This document shows positions 5,126 to 5,260 of a stretch of 5,260 nt of DNA, piece after piece (position 1 is the stretch's first letter; every line of letters begins with the position of its first letter). The notes under the pieces were generated by a model. It saw nothing but the letters and a program-made list of their open reading frames with translations, was not told the DNA's origin and ran no database searches. The translations under genes and the position numbers were made by a program. Source of the DNA: Thiomonas sp. (GTDB lineage: Bacteria; Pseudomonadota; Gammaproteobacteria; Burkholderiales; Burkholderiaceae_C); assembly GCA_027451915.1 (NCBI GenBank), contig DAIDHU010000468.1, positions 1 to 5,260 of the forward strand, in the 5' to 3' direction.

Positions 5126-5260
5126 TCACGGGGGCAGGCGCGGGAAGGCGGCCGGGCCCAGCAGCGCCAGGCGCGCCGCGCCGAAGGCGGCCTCGGTCTG
5201 GCGCGCCGCGCGCACGGGCAGGCCCAGCGCGCGCTCGCGCAGGCGGGTCCATGCCGGATT
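5126..5260 (-). CDS. C-terminal end of a probable FGGY-family carbohydrate kinase (partial)
   Basis: The frame is open from the right edge of the window and ends with TGA at 5128-5126, giving 44 residues. The visible sequence begins NPAWTRLRERALGLPVRAA and continues with a TEAAFGAARLALLG segment. This matches the end of the FGGY_C domain, where a G-G-x-x-x-N-P-x-W helix is followed by L-G-x-P-V and then E-A-A-x-G-A-A-x-x-A. Enzymes of this family use ATP to phosphorylate sugars or polyols in the cytoplasm. The substrate cannot be told from this fragment, and the ATP-binding and catalytic parts lie outside the window. The stop is 7 bases from the furthest upstream possible start of the Sel1-repeat gene, so an operon is plausible. 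The short length keeps the call tentative. Confidence 0.65.
   Translation of the reverse strand, partial: NPAWTRLRERALGLPVRAARQTEAAFGAARLALLGPAAFPRLPP

Overview
This is a very GC-rich window with strong G/C preference at third codon positions and tightly packed genes. The encoded families are a MocA-like cytidylyltransferase, an XdhC-type molybdenum cofactor chaperone, an acyl-CoA dehydrogenase, a Sel1-repeat protein and an FGGY kinase. Together these suggest a betaproteobacterium, probably of the order Burkholderiales (Alcaligenaceae-like, for example the Bordetella/Achromobacter group). The placement is inferred from sequence style and was not tested by a search.

Bases 1-2793 (+ strand) form a co-directional block. 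It starts with the C-terminal end of a protein that enters from the left and ends in an Ala/Pro-rich tail carrying repeated Cys-Cys-Gly-His motifs about every 18 residues. Five bases after its stop begins a MocA-like nucleotidyltransferase (362-1048). An Fe(II)/2-oxoglutarate-type oxygenase of the TIGR02466 kind (1045-1752) follows with a 4-base ATGA overlap. After 39 bases comes an XdhC-family protein (1792-2793). MocA-like and XdhC-like proteins make, and then load, the cytosine-dinucleotide form of the molybdenum cofactor used by xanthine dehydrogenase/CO dehydrogenase-type hydroxylases. The block therefore looks like the accessory end of a molybdenum hydroxylase operon whose structural genes would lie to the left, outside the window. 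The oxygenase sitting between the two accessory genes is the unexplained element.

Bases 2881-4065 (+) encode a complete acyl-CoA dehydrogenase with its own strong ribosome binding site after an 87-base gap. Its link to the molybdenum genes is unclear and may be only positional.

Bases 4066-4116 are a short convergent intergenic region with a strong GC-rich stem-loop that probably terminates transcription from both sides. On the - strand, 4117-5043 (possibly starting as far upstream as 5118) encodes a protein of seven Sel1-like repeats. Just upstream of it on the same strand is the last 44 residues of what looks like an FGGY-family sugar kinase (5126-5260), which runs off the right edge.

The best candidates for something undescribed are the CCGH repeat tail and its coupling to the MocA-oxygenase-XdhC trio. 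No RNA genes, insertion sequences, CRISPR arrays or phage features were seen. No stretch above 300 bases lacks a gene.
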